Source: an uncultured Bacillota bacterium (GTDB taxonomy: Bacteria > Bacillota > Clostridia > Peptostreptococcales > Anaerovoracaceae). From it: DNA of 7,038 bases. The notes under the pieces were generated by a model. The model searched no databases and was not told the origin of the DNA. It was given only the letters and a program-made list of their open reading frames with translations. Shown piece by piece: positions 4,726-7,038 of the stretch. Made by a program: the position numbers and the translations under genes. Where the stretch lies: assembly GCA_946541435.1 (NCBI GenBank), contig CAMNJK010000080.1, positions 1 through 7,038 of the forward strand. The letters are read 5' to 3'. Every line of letters begins with the position of its first letter. The stretch's first letter is position 1.

Positions 4726-5706
4726 TCAGAATCCCAGTCCGAAGGTGTCGCGGACCCGCTTCATGGTCTTCTCCGCGATGGCTCCCGCGCGCTCCGCGCC
4801 GTCCCGGAGGATGGCCTTCAGTTCATCCGATTCCCGGATCTCCTTGAAGTTGGCCTTGATGGGGGCCAGGGCTTCCTGGGTCACACCCACCAGTTCCTTT
4901 TTCAGGTCACCGTAGCCCTTGCCCGCGAACCGGGCGGCGATGGTCTCGATGTCTTCTCCGGAAAAAGCGCTGTAGATGCTCAGCAGATTGCTGACGCCGG
5001 GCTTGTTCTCGGGGTCAAAGCGGATCTCGCCGTCGGAGTCTGTGGTAGCCCGCATGATGGACTTCTTGATCTTGCTGTCCTCGTCCAGCAGGGAGATCCT
5101 GCTGTGTACGTTGATGGCGCTCTTGCTCATCTTGGATGTGGGATCGTCCAGAGCCATGATCCTGGCGCCCGCCTTCATGAACCGGCCTTCCGGCACCACG
5201 AAGGTCTCCTTGTAGTTATGATTGACCCGGATGGCGATGTCCCGGCAGAGTTCGATGTGCTGTTTCTGGTCGTTTCCCACAGGGACGATGTCCGTATCGT
5301 AGAGCAGGATATCCGCCGCCATCAGCACCGGATAGGTCAGAAGACCGGTGCCCACGGATTCCTGTCCGCCGCTCTTGGCCTTGAACTGGGTCATCCTTGA
5401 CAGTTCTCCGGTGTAGCTGTTGCAGCAGAGCACCCAGCCCAGTTCCGCGTGGCCGCTGACCTGGGACTGCACGAAGACGATGGATTTTTTCGGATCGATG
5501 CCGATGGCCAGATACAGGGCCGCCACATCCAGGATGTGCTGCCGCAGTTCCTTGGGGTCCTGCGGCACCGTGATGGCATGCTCGTCCACGATGCAGTAGA
5601 GGCACTCATGGTCCTCCTGCAGTTCCACGAACTGCTTCAGAGCTCCCAGATAATTTCCGATGTGAATGTTTCCTGTGGGCTGCACGCCGCTGAATACACG
5701 TTTCAT
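4726..5706 (-). CDS. trpS: Tryptophan--tRNA ligase (TrpRS)
   Basis: A class I aminoacyl-tRNA synthetase of 326 residues from the chosen start, the normal length for bacterial TrpRS. It opens MKRVFSGVQPTGNIHIGNYLG, containing the HIGH-type motif HIGN (15-18). It continues with the Trp-pocket segment LMAADILLYDTDIVPVGNDQ (128-147) and the KMSKS loop (192-196, in DPTSKMSKS). The enzyme charges tRNA-Trp with tryptophan using ATP in the cytoplasm. An in-frame ATG at 5721 would add MGETN. I prefer 5706 because GGGAG (5719-5715) is eight bases before it and the family starts at this Met. Only 15 bases separate it from the gyrA stop, so it is presumably co-transcribed with gyrA, and there is no room for a T-box leader directly in front. 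Confidence 0.95.
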   Translation of the reverse strand: MKRVFSGVQPTGNIHIGNYLGALKQFVELQEDHECLYCIVDEHAITVPQDPKELRQHILDVAALYLAIGIDPKKSIVFVQSQVSGHAELGWVLCCNSYTGELSRMTQFKAKSGGQESVGTGLLTYPVLMAADILLYDTDIVPVGNDQKQHIELCRDIAIRVNHNYKETFVVPEGRFMKAGARIMALDDPTSKMSKSAINVHSRISLLDEDSKIKKSIMRATTDSDGEIRFDPENKPGVSNLLSIYSAFSGEDIETIAARFAGKGYGDLKKELVGVTQEALAPIKANFKEIRESDELKAILRDGAERAGAIAEKTMKRVRDTFGLGF

Positions 5707-5714
5707 GTTTGTTT

Positions 5715-5719
5715 CTCCC
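5715..5719 (-). promoter_or_regulatory. Ribosome binding site that decides the trpS start
   Basis: GGGAG on the minus strand lies eight bases before the ATG at 5706 and inside the five codons that the alternative start at 5721 would add. The sequence before 5721 (GAAGCAGAGTAA) offers only a weaker site. Confidence 0.65.
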
Positions 5720-5721
5720 AT

Positions 5722-7038
5722 TTACTCTGCTTCAGGATCATACAGGCTGATGGTCATCTCCGTCTGTTCCGATCCGTTGTCTTCTTTTTCTTCCTCTGCG
5801 GCCTCGCCAGCCTTTGCTTCGGCGGCCGCCTTCTTCCTGGCCTGCTTCTGCTTCCTGGCCAGCTCCGCGTCACGGGCGTGTTCCTCTTCGTTGATGACCT
5901 TGGCCATGGAGATGATCTCCACATCCTCGCCGGCCTTCATGATCTTCACGCCCTGGGTGGCCCGTCCCAGCACAGAAACGTCCGCCGCGCTGATCCGGAT
6001 GACCGTACCCTCGGAATTGATCAGGATCACCTCATCGTTGTCGGTGACGACTTCGGCGCCGATCAGATGGCCGGTCTTCTTGAATTTGCTCTTGTCGTAG
6101 GTCAGAAGACCCTTGCCGCCTCTGGCCTGGATCTTGTACTCATCCACGGAGGTCCGCTTGCCGTAGCCCTTGCCGGTGACCACCATCAGCTGCTCGCCCG
6201 GCTGTACCAGCTGCATGGATACCACTTCGTCGTCCTCTTCCAGACTGATGGCCCTGACGCCGCCGGCGATCCTGCCCATGGGACGGACGTCTTCTTCGGA
6301 GAAGCAGATGCACTTGCCGTTTTTGGTGATGATGATCACGTTGTCATTGCCGGTGGTCTGCTTGATGCCCACCAGTTCATCCCCGTCCTTTAAGGTGATG
6401 GCGATGAGGCCCGTCTTCCGGTTGGTATCGAACTGGGAAATGGCCGTCTTCTTGATGGTTCCCTTCTTTGTCACCGCGATCAGGTACTTGTCGTCCCTGA
6501 AATCCCGGAATGGGATGATGGTGGTGATCCGCTCACGCTGCATCAGGTTCAGGAAGTTCACCGCCGGCGTTCCCTTGGCTGTCCTTGTCGCCTCCGGGAT
6601 CTCGTAGGCCTTGATCTTATGGACCTTACCGGTGTTGGTGAAGAACATCAGCTCATCGTGGGTGGAGCACATGATCAGATCCCGGACGAAGTCGTTCTCC
6701 CGGGTGGTCAGACCGGTGATGCCCTTGCCGCCCCGCTTCTGGGTCCGGTAGGTATCCGCCGGGATCCGCTTCAGGTATCCCAGGTGGGTCTGGGTGATGG
6801 CCACCTGCTTCTCTTCGATCAGGTCCTCGATGTCCATCTCGCCGCTGTCGCTGACGATCCTGGTGCGGCGCTTGTCGCCCCACTTCTTCTTGATCTCCAG
6901 GAGCTCGTCCTTGATGACGCCCATCAGCAGCTTCTCATCCGCCAGCAGGCTCTTATAGTAAGCGATGCGTTCGCAGAGTTCCTTGTATTCGGCTTCGATC
7001 TTCTCCCGTTCCAGACCCTGCAGGCGCGCCAGACGCAT
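5722..7038 (-). CDS. gyrA: DNA gyrase subunit A, C-terminal part (5' end outside window)
   Basis: The visible 438 residues start inside the protein (MRLARLQGLE corresponds to the RLQ-LTGLE region near the end of the breakage-reunion domain). They cover the coiled-coil end (1-60) and the C-terminal DNA-wrapping beta-pinwheel (about 70-380). The GyrA box is QKRGGKG (100-106; canonical QRRGGKG), which separates GyrA from ParC. A degenerate copy, QARGGKG (304-310), occurs in a later blade. The tail (about 385-438) is first Lys/Ala/Arg-rich and then acidic. GyrA forms an A2B2 complex with GyrB and introduces negative supercoils using ATP. By comparison with E. coli GyrA, roughly 460 N-terminal residues, including the active-site Tyr and the quinolone-resistance region, lie beyond the window's right edge. 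The Met at the edge is an internal codon, not a start. trpS follows 15 bases after the stop. Confidence 0.96.
   Translation of the reverse strand: MRLARLQGLEREKIEAEYKELCERIAYYKSLLADEKLLMGVIKDELLEIKKKWGDKRRTRIVSDSGEMDIEDLIEEKQVAITQTHLGYLKRIPADTYRTQKRGGKGITGLTTRENDFVRDLIMCSTHDELMFFTNTGKVHKIKAYEIPEATRTAKGTPAVNFLNLMQRERITTIIPFRDFRDDKYLIAVTKKGTIKKTAISQFDTNRKTGLIAITLKDGDELVGIKQTTGNDNVIIITKNGKCICFSEEDVRPMGRIAGGVRAISLEEDDEVVSMQLVQPGEQLMVVTGKGYGKRTSVDEYKIQARGGKGLLTYDKSKFKKTGHLIGAEVVTDNDEVILINSEGTVIRISAADVSVLGRATQGVKIMKAGEDVEIISMAKVINEEEHARDAELARKQKQARKKAAAEAKAGEAAEEEKEDNGSEQTEMTISLYDPEAE

Noticed and set aside
7036..7038. ATG at the right edge as a gyrA start
   Set aside because: The sequence here matches the interior of GyrA near residue 460 of the E. 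coli protein; the frame continues past the window.

Overview
The window looks like chromosomal housekeeping DNA from a moderately GC-rich member of the Clostridia (Bacillota). The evidence is strong AGGAGG-type ribosome binding sites, TATAAT-type promoters, a GyrA with a canonical-like GyrA box, a bacterial TrpRS, and an rpsF gene with a structured leader. gyrA and rpsF often lie near the replication origin in this phylum, so an origin-proximal position is plausible but inferred. Family-level placement cannot be made from the sequence alone.

Layout, left to right: the 5' part of rpsF (minus strand) with its promoter and a three-hairpin leader (1-372); a gene-free stretch of about 450 bases (373-825); a minus-strand run of four genes reading right to left, which are a DUF2148 Fe-S-type protein (3827-3279), a sugar-phosphate-type nucleotidyltransferase (3181-2198), a small exported protein (2179-1577) and a membrane-anchored glucosaminidase (1584-826); a back-to-back promoter region (3873-3917); a PlsC-type acyltransferase on the plus strand (3945-4694); a bidirectional terminator (4678-4707); then minus-strand trpS (5706-4726) directly behind the 3' part of gyrA (7038-5722).

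The last three genes of the minus-strand run are tightly packed (18-base gap, then an 8-base overlap) and form a likely envelope-related operon: a nucleotidyltransferase that could activate a sugar or similar headgroup, an exported protein of unknown function, and a peptidoglycan hydrolase. The DUF2148 gene upstream may feed into it, because no clear terminator or strong promoter lies in the 97-base gap. plsC (phospholipid synthesis) is isolated by its own promoter and terminator. gyrA and trpS are only 15 bases apart and should be co-transcribed.

The most unusual content is the gene-free stretch. It holds two divergent copies of a 150-160 base element facing each other across 14 bases (404-563 plus, 578-727 minus). 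Each copy starts and ends with a 37-38 base stem-loop repeat of the form GTT(T)GYAGA...AATCTGCACC and shares an internal block at the same offset. Next to it, an 18-base tandem repeat runs across the stop codon of the glucosaminidase gene and, in the -1 frame, reads as an Ala-rich EVAAAG repeat tail.
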